Positions 28,575 through 37,103 of a stretch of 64,000 bases of DNA are shown here, in pieces. The stretch's first letter is position 1; the number at the start of each line of letters is the position of its first letter. The stretch is from positions 868,001-932,000 of the forward strand of contig NZ_MVDI01000001.1 of assembly GCF_002939305.1 (NCBI RefSeq), written 5' to 3'. Under the pieces are notes generated by a model, which made no database searches, had not been told where the DNA came from, and worked only from the letters and a program-made list of their open reading frames with translations. The stretch comes from Chroococcidiopsis sp. TS-821. GTDB lineage: Bacteria; Cyanobacteriota; Cyanobacteriia; Cyanobacteriales; Chroococcidiopsidaceae. The translations under genes and the position numbers were made by a program.

Positions 28575-29057
28575 GATTGATATTGAGCAAAATGACTTGG
28601 CAAAATCTCAATCTTTTTTACCTACTGAAAATACGGATTGTTTTTTCGTTATATATTACGCAAATGAATTTTGCAAGTTCAATATTGCTGTTTGATTCTT
28701 AAACAAAAAACTAAAATTTAAGTAAAGACTTTATTATAAGTAGCACAAGGACTTAATTACACTTTCTGTCCAAGGATAGATGTATTAAACATTTTTATAC
28801 ATGAATAATTTCGATTCATAGAGGGTTATTTGAACTAAATACGTGTTTATTAAACAAACGATAATTTTTCCTTTAATTAAAATTAACCTAAGCAAGTAAG
28901 TTAGAAACCAACCGCATACACTCGTGTAATTAATTATTAAAAAAAGATGCAAAGTTAGAAGGCATCTACTTAACTTCAAATATTGCAGGAACCCAATACA
29001 AAGGTTAGCAAAATTAGCCACTAACTACTGATAAAATTAATCTTCAGCGCAATTATC
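28575..29057. other. AT-rich spacer before the decayed gene cluster
   Basis: About 480 AT-rich bases upstream of the pyruvate kinase gene. A minus-strand frame at 28785-29021 is hydrophobic and AT-driven and was not accepted. The region may hold the kinase promoter and eroded sequence ahead of the phosphorylase remnant. Confidence 0.4.
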
Positions 29058-29340
29058 AATTTTTCATGATATTGATTTTGCTAAGTGGAACAGCGTCTAC
29101 ATAATCCAGTAAAACTGCTAAATTATCTTCTCTCAGGGCAGTTAGGACGGTTAGCAGCAGCTCTGCTCTATTGTAGAAAATTTGTAGATTTGGTTGCACA
29201 GTTTGAGGATTATTTAGTTACACAAGATACTTGAGCAAGTCAAAATTTATTGCAGGCTCAAATACAAAAAACAATTGCTTATTTTTCGATTGAATTATGT
29301 ATTTACGACTCATATTCCTGTACCCGCAAGATACGACGAC
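29058..29340 (+). pseudogene. glgP: Alpha-glucan phosphorylase remnant
   Basis: Broken frames carry landmarks of alpha-glucan (glycogen) phosphorylase in the right order. They are FHDIDFAKWNSV, then LHNPVKLLNYL, then FVDLVAQFEDYL with a stop at 29232, then QKTIAYFSIE, and after a frame change VFTTHIPVPARYD. In intact enzymes YFS-E-F and VFTTHTPVPAG are about 200 residues apart; here they are fused, so an internal deletion has occurred. The catalytic C-terminal domain is gone. The identification is from recalled family motifs. Confidence 0.65.
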
Positions 29341-30395
29341 ATTTTCCCCCGCGACCAAATTGCGCTTCTAATTGTCGTTACAGATGTGAGTGGCGGTGAA
29401 ATGAAAGCGTTACTTGAACCAAGTTTAATGTCTTGAGTTAACAAGGATGCTGATAAGGATGGATCCTGCGTTACTTATCTCGATCCTGGTTGTATTAATG
29501 TCACTACGTTAAGATGGTACACAACGGCATTGAGTATGGCATCATGCAACTTATCACTGAAGCTTATGACCTACTCAAAACAGCATTGGGATTTGACCAT
29601 CAACAGTTACATGAGGTCTTTTCTGCATGGAATGAGACTTTAGAACTCAACTCGTACTTGATGGAAATTACCGCTGATATTTTCCAGTACATCGATTCAA
29701 AAAACAATGCGCTGCTAGAGATAATTCTCGATGCAGCAGAACAAAAGGAAACGGGAAACTGGACAGCGATCGGTGCGATAGATTTAGGCGTACCTGTACC
29801 AACAATTATGACGGCAGTAAATGCGCGGATCGTGTCAGCCTACAAAGAAGAACGCACAAAAGCTTCTCAAGTCTTTGATAGGGTGAGTGGTAGAGATAAA
29901 GGCGAAGGTTTTGTTGATAAAGTTCGCAATGCACTTTGTTACGCGATTGTGCGCGCCTATGCTGAAGAAATGGCGTTGTTAAAAGCCGGGCAAGTACGAC
30001 AATGTCATTGGAATCTTCTTGAAGTGCAACGGATTTGGAAGGGAGGCTGTATTCGTGCTGAATTTTTGCAACCAATGCAGCAGCCTTGTCCAGCGCAGCT
30101 AGTATCGAATCTGCTATTAGCTTCTCATTTTAAAGAAGCAATTTTGAGCCAACTTGCAGCTTGGCGAGAAGCGATCGCAGTTGCAATTCAATTAGATATT
30201 CTTATACTTGCGATGAGTGCTTTGCTGAGTTACCTCAATAGCTATCGCCGCGATCGCCTGCCTCAAAACTTATCTCAAGCCCAACGCGATTACTTCGGTT
30301 TGCATACTTATCACCGTATCGATCGACTAGCTACTTTCCATACTGAATGGACGCAAGTTGATGCTGAGTTACTGCAAACAGTTACGGCAGATTAA
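29341..30395 (+). pseudogene. gnd: 6-phosphogluconate dehydrogenase, 5'-truncated and frameshifted
   Basis: Gnd oxidises 6-phosphogluconate to ribulose 5-phosphate in the oxidative pentose phosphate pathway. Here the NADP-binding domain is lost and the 3' half is recognisable. TDVSGGEMKALLEPSLM is followed by an in-frame TGA at 29434 and then by GSCVTYLDPG. A frame change near 29500 leads into HYVKMVHNGIEYG, which holds the catalytic Lys-His-Asn. From 29514 to 30395 an open frame of 293 codons continues (WTAIGAIDLGVPVPT, IWKGGCIRA, QRDYFGLHTYHRIDR). The open frame may be called as a gene automatically, but it lacks the cofactor domain. Confidence 0.82.
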
Positions 30396-30442
30396 ATTTA
30401 CTAGTTTTCGCGCGATCGCCTACCGTCTATCTGGAGATGATT

Positions 30443-30672
30443 ATGAAAATACTTGTTTTTGAAGCCGAACTGTGGAACAAGTCTACTCTAAATTGTTAGC
30501 AGGACAAAATAATGAGTTTTTTCCTGAACTAACAGTAGAAAATGTGGTTGTGACACCGCACAATGCTGTTAATAGTCGCGAGGTAAGAGAACTTATTTTG
30601 CAAACAACTGCTGATCGTATTACATGATGGTTGGAAGGAAAACTTGATAATGCCATTTTGAGGATTGGATAA
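30443..30672 (+). pseudogene. D-2-hydroxyacid (lactate-type) dehydrogenase remnant
   Basis: The first codons read MKILVFEAELWN, like the start of fermentative D-lactate dehydrogenase. Within about ten codons the sequence jumps frame to the enzyme's C-terminal end (ENVVVTPHNAVNSREVRE), which includes the catalytic His segment. A stop then interrupts the frame, followed by WLEGKLDNAIL. Almost all of the middle is deleted. It sits between the gnd remnant and gap. Confidence 0.6.
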
Positions 30673-30797
30673 GTATGAGACAAACCACTAAGGCACAAAG
30701 AACGCATTAGCGCAGCGTAGATTGAAGGAATATAGGAAGAATTTTTGAGTTGTTTGTTATCGAGTTTATGTAGGGAAATAGTTGTTAGGAGATGAGT

Positions 30798-31790
30798 ATG
30801 GTTCGGATTGCAATTAATGGTTTGGGAAGAATTGGTAGAGCAGTTTTTAAGCTTGTTCTTGATGAACCTGAATTGGAATTGGTTGCTGTGAATGATTTGG
30901 TTCCTGCTGATAATCTTGCTTATTTGCTGAGATATGATACAGCGTATGGCAAGTATAAAAGACAGGTAGACAGCAGTAAAGATGGTTTGGTTGTTGATGG
31001 TAAAGAGTACAAAGTTTTTAGTGAGAAAGAGCCTGAAAAACTCCCTTGGAAAAGTTTAGAAATCGATGCTGTATTTGAATGTACGGGAATTTTTACCAAG
31101 AAGGAAGGCTTAGAAAAGCACATCAAAGCAGGGGCAAAATATAGTATACTTTCCGCTCCTGCTAAAAGTGAAGATGTGAAAACTGTAGTTTATGGTGTTA
31201 ATCAAGCACCTGCAGCGGAACCTATTTTTTCTTGTGCTAGTTGTACGACAAATTGCATTACTCCAGTTGCTGAAATCATGGGCAGAAGAATTGGCGTGAA
31301 AAAAGCAATTATGACGACAATTCATGCCTACACATCTTCGCAAGAACTCGTTGATGGACCAAGCAAAAAATGGCGCCGTGGTAGGGCAGCAGCTGCAAAT
31401 TTTGTGCCGACTTCGACGGGAGCAGCGATCGCCACTACGAAAGTGTTACCGCAATACGAAGGTAAGTTTGATGGCATAGCAGTTCGCGCACCAATTCCTG
31501 TAGGTTCCATTTCGGACATTAATTTTGTAACTGAACGTCCGACCAGCGTGGAAGAAGTCAATCATATTTTCCAAGAAGAAGCTGCTAGCGATCGCTACAA
31601 GGGTATTTTAGCGGTATCGAATGAAGAAATCGTCTCTGCGGATATTGTCAGCGACCCTCATGCCTCAATTGTCGATTTAACCATGACCCAAGTAGTTGAT
31701 GGTGACTTGGTTAAGGTTATGAGTTGGTATGACAACGAGTGGGGTTATGCCAGTCAAATGGTACGCACAGTTGTGAGTCTATTTAAATAA
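30798..31790 (+). CDS. gap: Glyceraldehyde-3-phosphate dehydrogenase, glycolytic NAD type
   Basis: This enzyme converts glyceraldehyde 3-phosphate to 1,3-bisphosphoglycerate. The protein of about 330 residues has IAINGLGRIGRAVFK, the Asp of VNDLVPADN that favours NAD over NADP, the catalytic Cys in SCASCTTNC, and the His in TTIHAYTSSQ. It ends SWYDNEWGYASQM. AGGAG at 30787-30791 is seven bases before ATG 30798; the ATG at 30792 abuts it, so I choose the later one. By motif it is a catabolic Gap, not the Calvin-cycle Gap2. It precedes gpmA. Confidence 0.92.
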   Translation: MVRIAINGLGRIGRAVFKLVLDEPELELVAVNDLVPADNLAYLLRYDTAYGKYKRQVDSSKDGLVVDGKEYKVFSEKEPEKLPWKSLEIDAVFECTGIFTKKEGLEKHIKAGAKYSILSAPAKSEDVKTVVYGVNQAPAAEPIFSCASCTTNCITPVAEIMGRRIGVKKAIMTTIHAYTSSQELVDGPSKKWRRGRAAAANFVPTSTGAAIATTKVLPQYEGKFDGIAVRAPIPVGSISDINFVTERPTSVEEVNHIFQEEAASDRYKGILAVSNEEIVSADIVSDPHASIVDLTMTQVVDGDLVKVMSWYDNEWGYASQMVRTVVSLFK

Positions 31791-31937
31791 CCTCTCACAC
31801 ATCAACACAAGCGCGAACGAATTCGCCGCTAGACAAACCTAGCTTCACCTGCATGGAATTACCAAGTGTGCGAAGAAAGCACGCTTTGTTTCGGTAGCCC
31901 CGAAGAGAGTCGAAAGGCATCTGTAATTCATCACCAA

Positions 31938-32633
31938 ATGGCAACACTGATCTTAGTTCGTCACGGTCAAAGTACCTGGAATGCTGCTAACCGCTTTAGT
32001 GGTTGGGTGGATGTTCCCCTTAGTCATGTCGGTCGTCAAGAGGCGATGCAAGCAGCAGAAAAAATCAGTTTTTATCGCATTGACGTGTGTTTTACAAGCC
32101 TACTTGTACGTGCGATAGAAACAACTGCCATTTGTCTAACTGAAGGTAGTGGGGCTTCTCGCCGCAAAAGTCCTGTTTTCAAACACGATTCTGATGACCC
32201 CAATTGGCACGGTTGGGATCAATACGAAGGCTACATCGAAGAAGAAATTCCGATTTTCATGAGTCCAGCTTTGGACGAACGCTACTATGGCAGATTGCAG
32301 GGATTTAACAAAGCAGAAATGGCAGAAAAATTCGGTCAAGATATCGTGCATCAATGGCGGCGATCGTTTGATGTTCGTCCTCCAGGTGGCGAAAGTTTGA
32401 AAGACACGGCAGCACGAACGATTCCTTTCTTTCAAAACCGAATTTTAAAGCATCTCACAAACGGCGATAATGTCCTAGTTTCTGCTCACGGTAACTCTTT
32501 ACGCTCGATTTTGATGTATTTAGATAATCTTAGTCCCGAAGAAGTGCCATCTCTAGAATTGGCAACTGGCATCCCGATTGTTTACGAAATCGATGCTGAG
32601 GCAAACATTATAGACAAAGTTATTTTAGATTAA
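31938..32633 (+). CDS. gpmA: 2,3-bisphosphoglycerate-dependent phosphoglycerate mutase
   Basis: GpmA interconverts 3- and 2-phosphoglycerate. The 231-residue protein has the active-site LVRHGQSTWNAANRFSGW, the second histidine region SAHGNSLRSILMYL, and the LDERYYGRLQGFNKAEMA segment. The upstream 24 codons of the open frame have no family counterpart, so the ATG at 31938 (MATLILVRHG) is taken as the start. It is 147 bases after gap, in the same direction. Together they retain the lower glycolytic steps of the cluster. Confidence 0.93.
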   Translation: MATLILVRHGQSTWNAANRFSGWVDVPLSHVGRQEAMQAAEKISFYRIDVCFTSLLVRAIETTAICLTEGSGASRRKSPVFKHDSDDPNWHGWDQYEGYIEEEIPIFMSPALDERYYGRLQGFNKAEMAEKFGQDIVHQWRRSFDVRPPGGESLKDTAARTIPFFQNRILKHLTNGDNVLVSAHGNSLRSILMYLDNLSPEEVPSLELATGIPIVYEIDAEANIIDKVILD

Positions 32634-32760
32634 TCATGTTAGTCCTGCTTGTTCTGATTGCGACACAATTAAAGCAGAGGGTAAAGTCACTTCACTTCAA
32701 TAGTAGTAAGGATATGGTTGTAGTTACGGCTGACTTACCCTTAGTCATTACAGGCGTAAC

Positions 32761-32856
32761 TAATACCATTTCGCTTGAAATCTGCAAATAGACCACAGAG
32801 GGGCTTCGAGTGCAGAAGAGAAATTAATTGTAGTTCTTATTTTGAGAAATGGTATA
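32761..32856. repeat. Palindromic intergenic element, copy 2 (MITE-like)
   Basis: This 96-base element runs from TAATACCATTTC to GAAATGGTATA, with imperfect terminal inverted repeats. It aligns over its full length with the reverse complement of 9301-9399. It lies in the 302-base spacer between gpmA and cca, which holds nothing else recognisable. Confidence 0.65.
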
Positions 32857-32935
32857 GCTTGGTTAGGGCGCATCAGGTTGGTAAGAAAACCACAGTTTGA
32901 TCTTCATATTTGAGTAATAAGAGGTACAAAAAGCT

Positions 32936-34174
32936 CTAACTATCAAGCATTTGGGAAGCATATTCAAGCGCTTGAGCAGCTGTAGTAATTTTGCCTTCAG
33001 CTTGGGCGATCGCAATCTCTGTAAGTAACCTTCCTACTTGAGGTCCTGGTTTAATTTTCAGGGCTTGGATTAAGTCTTGACCTGTCACTAGCATTGTAGG
33101 ATGTGCGACAGGATCTTGAGGGTTCAGATAGCGGTTGATTAGAGGTGCGATCGCCTCGATTAAACTTCCTTTGGCAACAGCTAAAAGTGCGATCGCCGGA
33201 AAAACTCTTCCAGCTTCTTGAAAGAAAAAATACTGTTCGCGGACAGACAGCGGAGCAGTTTGTAGTTGTGGTAGTAGTTTAAGTAGTGTGGTGACGCCGC
33301 GAATTTCTGCCCGACTGCAGGTGAGTTGCATTAATTCAGCTTCAGCGGTTTCTAGTTGGGGAGTGACAAGACACGCGAGTTTCGCAATACCTAACCATGT
33401 TGTTTTGATTGTGTCGCGTATATGTTGGTAAAGTTCGACGTTGAGTTGCGACCAAATTTCTGAAAGTTTTACCACTGCAGTATCGACGGCAGCGATGTCG
33501 TTAACATTAGCGTTGGGAAACCAATATTTAATTAAGCCATCCTCCGCAGCCTTTTGCAACCACAAAGTTCCTTGAGAGTGGGCAAGAAGATAGCTGAGTT
33601 CTACCCGCACTCGTTCAGCAGCAACGCGTTTAATCTGCGGTGCTAAAGTTCGAATCGCCAAGCGAGTATTTGACTCAATCGTAAAACCAAGCTGTGCAGC
33701 TTGACGGTAAGCGCGTAGTAGTCGTAAAGGATCGTCTTGTAAATTTTGTAGCGATACCATCCGCAAGCGCTGCTGTTGTAAATCAATACAACCGTCGAGA
33801 GGATCGATAATTTCTTGCGTATGGGGGTTGTAGGCGATCGCATTTACGGTAAAGTCGCGCCGTCGCAGATCGGTTTCTAAACTCGAACCTTCTTGTCGTG
33901 CAAAATCAACTGTTGCTTGGGGAAACACAACCCGCGCAATTTGGCGTTGAGCGTCGAGAATCACAAAACCTGCTTTGTAATGATATGCTAGCGATCGCGC
34001 TGTTTCTATAGCATTTTCTGGTAAAACAAAATCCAAGTCCAAGTAATCAGCACTGCGCCCTAATAAAGCATCGCGCACTGCCCCACCAACCAAGTAAATT
34101 GGTTGCGGTAGCAAATCCAAGCTAAAACACCATTTTTGGGGAGACAATCTAGATAAATTACGGCACATTGCCAC
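32936..34174 (-). CDS. cca: CCA tRNA nucleotidyltransferase / poly(A) polymerase family
   Basis: A class II nucleotidyltransferase that builds or repairs tRNA 3' CCA ends. The 412-residue protein has the head-domain GGAVRDALLGR, metal ligands in DYLDLDFVLPE, RRDFTVNAIAYNP, and the nucleotide-recognition region DDPLRLLRAYRQAAQLGF. A helical C-terminal half follows. Many cyanobacteria divide this work between CC- and A-adding enzymes, so this may be only one of them. The start could be the second Met (MCRNL). It is divergent from ycf34. Confidence 0.88.
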   Translation of the reverse strand: MAMCRNLSRLSPQKWCFSLDLLPQPIYLVGGAVRDALLGRSADYLDLDFVLPENAIETARSLAYHYKAGFVILDAQRQIARVVFPQATVDFARQEGSSLETDLRRRDFTVNAIAYNPHTQEIIDPLDGCIDLQQQRLRMVSLQNLQDDPLRLLRAYRQAAQLGFTIESNTRLAIRTLAPQIKRVAAERVRVELSYLLAHSQGTLWLQKAAEDGLIKYWFPNANVNDIAAVDTAVVKLSEIWSQLNVELYQHIRDTIKTTWLGIAKLACLVTPQLETAEAELMQLTCSRAEIRGVTTLLKLLPQLQTAPLSVREQYFFFQEAGRVFPAIALLAVAKGSLIEAIAPLINRYLNPQDPVAHPTMLVTGQDLIQALKIKPGPQVGRLLTEIAIAQAEGKITTAAQALEYASQMLDS

Positions 34175-34305
34175 ATCAATCAGTTGAGCCGCCAGTACAG
34201 ATTTGTAACTAGGCGTAAGATGTTATTATCTACCTCAGTTAAGATAGAGGCAATCACTCATCCTAAGTTAGGAATTGAACAAGACATTAGCCTGGAGTTC
34301 GTTTT

Positions 34306-34554
34306 ATGTGTATTTGCGTGAACTGCCACTATGTCGATCGCTGCATCACATACCACGCGGTTGAAACTCAGCACGAACAGCCTCACTTAACTGAAAACCC
34401 TACTTTTGACCCGATTGAACCTTCAATTAACGTTAACATTCGTACTAAAGAAGACGTAATTGAAATGGAGTACGATGTCGTTGGTTGCGTTAGCTTTAAG
34501 CGCGAAATGGGCAAGTGGGCAAAACTACGCCCTGGGGAACTGGTACCTACCTAG
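34306..34554 (+). CDS. ycf34: Ycf34 family iron-sulfur protein
   Basis: An 82-residue protein of the Ycf34 family, found in cyanobacteria and red-lineage plastids and linked to photosynthetic electron transport. The four cysteines lie at the N-terminus (MCICVNCHYVDRCITYH), as in the family, which is reported to bind an iron-sulfur cluster. The C-terminal KREMGKWAKLRPGELVP is also characteristic. A strong terminator follows. Confidence 0.92.
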   Translation: MCICVNCHYVDRCITYHAVETQHEQPHLTENPTFDPIEPSINVNIRTKEDVIEMEYDVVGCVSFKREMGKWAKLRPGELVPT

Positions 34555-34601
34555 AGGTTGTCGTTATACCTAATAGCTAATTGCTACTACAATAGAGCAT
34601 G

Positions 34602-34640
34602 GCGGCTACTTAATAAGTGTAAAGTAGCTGCTTTTGTTTG
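34602..34640 (+). terminator. Intrinsic terminator after ycf34
   Basis: GCGGCTACTT (34602-34611) pairs with AAGTAGCTGC (34622-34631) through 10 bp including one G-U pair, with a 10-base loop. TTTTGTTTG follows. The T-tail covers a possible TTG start of tsaB. Confidence 0.75.
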
Positions 34641-34645
34641 AGCAA

Positions 34646-35290
34646 ATGTCGATGCCTAGCGTTCGCCTTCAGTCACATAAGTATGGTCTTGCGATTCATA
34701 CGAGTAGTCCAGAATTAGGCTTGGCGCTGAGTAATTTTACAAATGACTCGCGCACAGCGACATGGAATCTTGGACGCGATTTATCTAACTTGTTACATCA
34801 GTATTTAATTGAGTTTATTCAACCCCAGACGTGGAGGGATTTAGCGTTCATTGCTGTAGCTAAAGGACCAGGCGGTTTTACGGGAACTCGTATCGGTGTT
34901 GTCACAGCGCGGACTTTGGCGCAACAATTGAATATTCCTGTATTTGCGGTTTCGAGCTTAGCAGCTGTTGCTTGGTTCCACCACAATCTCGCACCTGCAT
35001 CTGTCTATGCAGTACAACTTCCTGCACAGCGCGGGCAACTCCACGCGGCAATCTATCAAGCTAACTCTGAAGGAAATGGTCTTTTCGCTTTACTGCCAGA
35101 TACCGTATTGACTCCGGAAGCATGGCAGATCAAATTAGATGGCTGTAACGAATACAAGTTGATTCACGCGCAAAATTATTTGGGAACTTCAGTGAAAAGT
35201 TTATTAGAACTTGCTTACTTTGATTGGCAGCAAGGGGTACAACCCCATTGGTCAGAAGCGCTGCCTTTTTATGGTCAAAATCCTGTATAG
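34646..35290 (+). CDS. tsaB: tRNA t6A biosynthesis protein TsaB
   Basis: TsaB is the non-catalytic partner of TsaD in making threonylcarbamoyl-adenosine at tRNA position 37. The protein of about 214 residues has the ASKHA-fold start YGLAIHTSSPELGLALSN and the family signature VAKGPGGFTGTRIGVVTART. It ends soon after the fold, as usual. ATG 34646 is chosen because an earlier TTG at 34634 falls in the terminator tail; ATG 34652 is also possible. Confidence 0.9.
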   Translation: MSMPSVRLQSHKYGLAIHTSSPELGLALSNFTNDSRTATWNLGRDLSNLLHQYLIEFIQPQTWRDLAFIAVAKGPGGFTGTRIGVVTARTLAQQLNIPVFAVSSLAAVAWFHHNLAPASVYAVQLPAQRGQLHAAIYQANSEGNGLFALLPDTVLTPEAWQIKLDGCNEYKLIHAQNYLGTSVKSLLELAYFDWQQGVQPHWSEALPFYGQNPV

Positions 35291-35733
35291 TACTGAATGA
35301 AGGGTATAGTGCCTGCTGCAATCACTAATTTTTGCAAAAAAATGCTCTTTCAAGGAAATAATGGAAGAGCTTTAGTTAGCAGATACTAACCAATAAATTG
35401 AAGACAACCAAGGCGATCGCTACCTAAGACCACTCTGATAGAGACTTTAATCTCCCCTCGACAGCAACGAAGTGGAGGAGGCGACAAAAACTCCACACCG
35501 CCTTGTTTACCTATACTTGATGCATTGTCCAACTGCCTGACGTCGCCCTCCTTCGGTAGTTGACTATAGGTCACAGTGGCGCAACCCCTATCCAATGCAT
35601 TTCGTGTTTGTTTGTTTATCAGAATACCAATTTGCTAAATAAGTTCTGTCGTTCGCTGGGCAGAAAGGCGTTCACTCCCTGGGTGGATTTACTTAAAACC
35701 GAAAGCGAGCCATCTGACTCACCCCTGCTATAG
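35291..35733. other. Intergenic region with unexplained segment 35381-35640
   Basis: This spacer separates two convergent genes. After a terminator-like hairpin it contains a segment whose minus strand holds a 69-codon frame (35386-35595) with no recognised family, an irregular Cys/Pro/Arg-rich composition and no convincing ribosome site. It could be residue of a mobile element or a structured RNA. I cannot assign it. Confidence 0.4.
35344..35374 (+). terminator. Possible terminator after tsaB
   Basis: GCTCTTTC (35344-35351) pairs with GGAAGAGC (35363-35370) over 8 bp with one wobble and an 11-base loop. TTTAGTT follows. Confidence 0.45.
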
Positions 35734-36849
35734 CTACCGTTGCAAACTGCGAGGATCGAGCGCATCGCGTAAGCCATCGCCGAGCAAATTGAACGCGAGG
35801 ACAGTGAGAATAATAAGTAATGCTGGAGGCCAAATCAACCAGGGTTGGAGAACGAGAATCGAGGCGTTTGTCGCGAGCGATAGCATATTACCCCACGACG
35901 GATCGGGTTGCTGAATTCCTAATCCGATCAAACTCAGAACGGACTCAGCGACAATAAAACCTGGCACAGCCAAAGTCGCTGAAATAATGATATAAGTTGC
36001 CGTTTGCGGCAGAACATGGCGAGCAATGATATAAAACGGATTTGCCCCCATTGATTTTGCAGCTTGTACAAACTCGCGTTCTTTAATTGATAAGACTTGT
36101 CCGCGAATGACTCGTGCTAACCCTGCCCAGCCGATAAAGGAAGTAATAAAGACAATCAAAATAAATCGTTGGGTGCTGCTCAATCCTGGTGGTAAAACGG
36201 CAGCCAAGGCAACTAACAAGTAAATACTAGGTATCGTCATCAGCACTTCGACGATGCGCATTAGTATGCTGTCAACTAAACCACCAAAGTATCCCGAAAT
36301 ACCACCAATAAGCATACCTAAAGGAAAGGTAATTGCGATACCAACTAAACCGATACTGAGGCTAATTCTACCTCCGTGTACCAAGCGACTAAATTGATCG
36401 CGTCCTTGCTCGTCAGTGCCCAACAAATTAAATCGTGCTTCCCCGGTTGTACCAAATAAATGTAAATTTGTTGGAATACCACTAAAAATTTCTACTTCTT
36501 CAAACGTTGGCGGTAGCGGTAAACTCAAGCGAAATAGGTTGTAGGTATAGCCGCGAGTCAACAAGCGTAACCCAGCAGGATTTGCATAGTCTACGATCAG
36601 TTCGCGATCGCCTGTTTCTAAATCGGTTTGTCCTTGTGTTGTCGGATAAACGTGCGGTCCAATAAACTCTCCTGCACGATTACGCCAGTAAACTTGCGTT
36701 GGTGGTAGTAGCGAACCGTTGATTTGTGATGTATAAGGATCGTAAGGAGCGACAAAATCTGCTGCAAAGACTGCGGTGTAGAAAATTAGAAGTAATATAG
36801 CTCCAAAGCGGGCGAGAGGATTTTTCTTAAGTCTTTGCCACCAGTTCAT
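35734..36849 (-). CDS. Oligopeptide-type ABC transporter permease (DppC/OppC-like)
   Basis: A 371-residue inner-membrane permease. It has an N-terminal helix with a KKNPLARFGAI lead-in, a long periplasmic insertion between helix 1 and the core (about 60-160), the DDEQ-type LGTDEQGRDQFSRLVHGGRI motif, and five further helices. The EAA loop FVQAAKSMGANPFYIIARHV and the ending DGLRDALDPR are typical of DppC. ATG 36849 (MNWWQRLKK) is preferred over the open-frame extension to 36963, because AGGA precedes it and the extra residues are unlike the family. It probably partners the DppB-like gene at 19205. Confidence 0.85.
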   Translation of the reverse strand: MNWWQRLKKNPLARFGAILLLIFYTAVFAADFVAPYDPYTSQINGSLLPPTQVYWRNRAGEFIGPHVYPTTQGQTDLETGDRELIVDYANPAGLRLLTRGYTYNLFRLSLPLPPTFEEVEIFSGIPTNLHLFGTTGEARFNLLGTDEQGRDQFSRLVHGGRISLSIGLVGIAITFPLGMLIGGISGYFGGLVDSILMRIVEVLMTIPSIYLLVALAAVLPPGLSSTQRFILIVFITSFIGWAGLARVIRGQVLSIKEREFVQAAKSMGANPFYIIARHVLPQTATYIIISATLAVPGFIVAESVLSLIGLGIQQPDPSWGNMLSLATNASILVLQPWLIWPPALLIILTVLAFNLLGDGLRDALDPRSLQR

Positions 36850-37103
36850 GAACCACTTTGTCCTAAAATCATAATCTATTGCTTTGAATTCTAGCCTGAT
36901 GTCATGTAAGGGGTGAGTTATATAGAGAATACTATTCTTCCTCTGCACCCTCTGCTTCTTCAACTCTCCGACCCCTGACCTCTCAATTCTTACTGCGGTC
37001 TAACTCACAAGACGATTAAATGAGTCATAGTTAAGATATAGCAATAAATTACAACGTTTCTTAAGCAAAGTGGCTAGTACTGGCAGCGCGTGGAGGTTTG
37101 GCT

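Noticed and set aside
28785-29021. Minus-strand hydrophobic frame of 78 codons
   Set aside because: Hydrophobicity follows from AT-rich sequence; no ribosome site and no similarity.
35386-35595. 69-codon minus-strand frame as a gene
   Set aside because: No family match, odd composition and no ribosome site; left as an unexplained segment.
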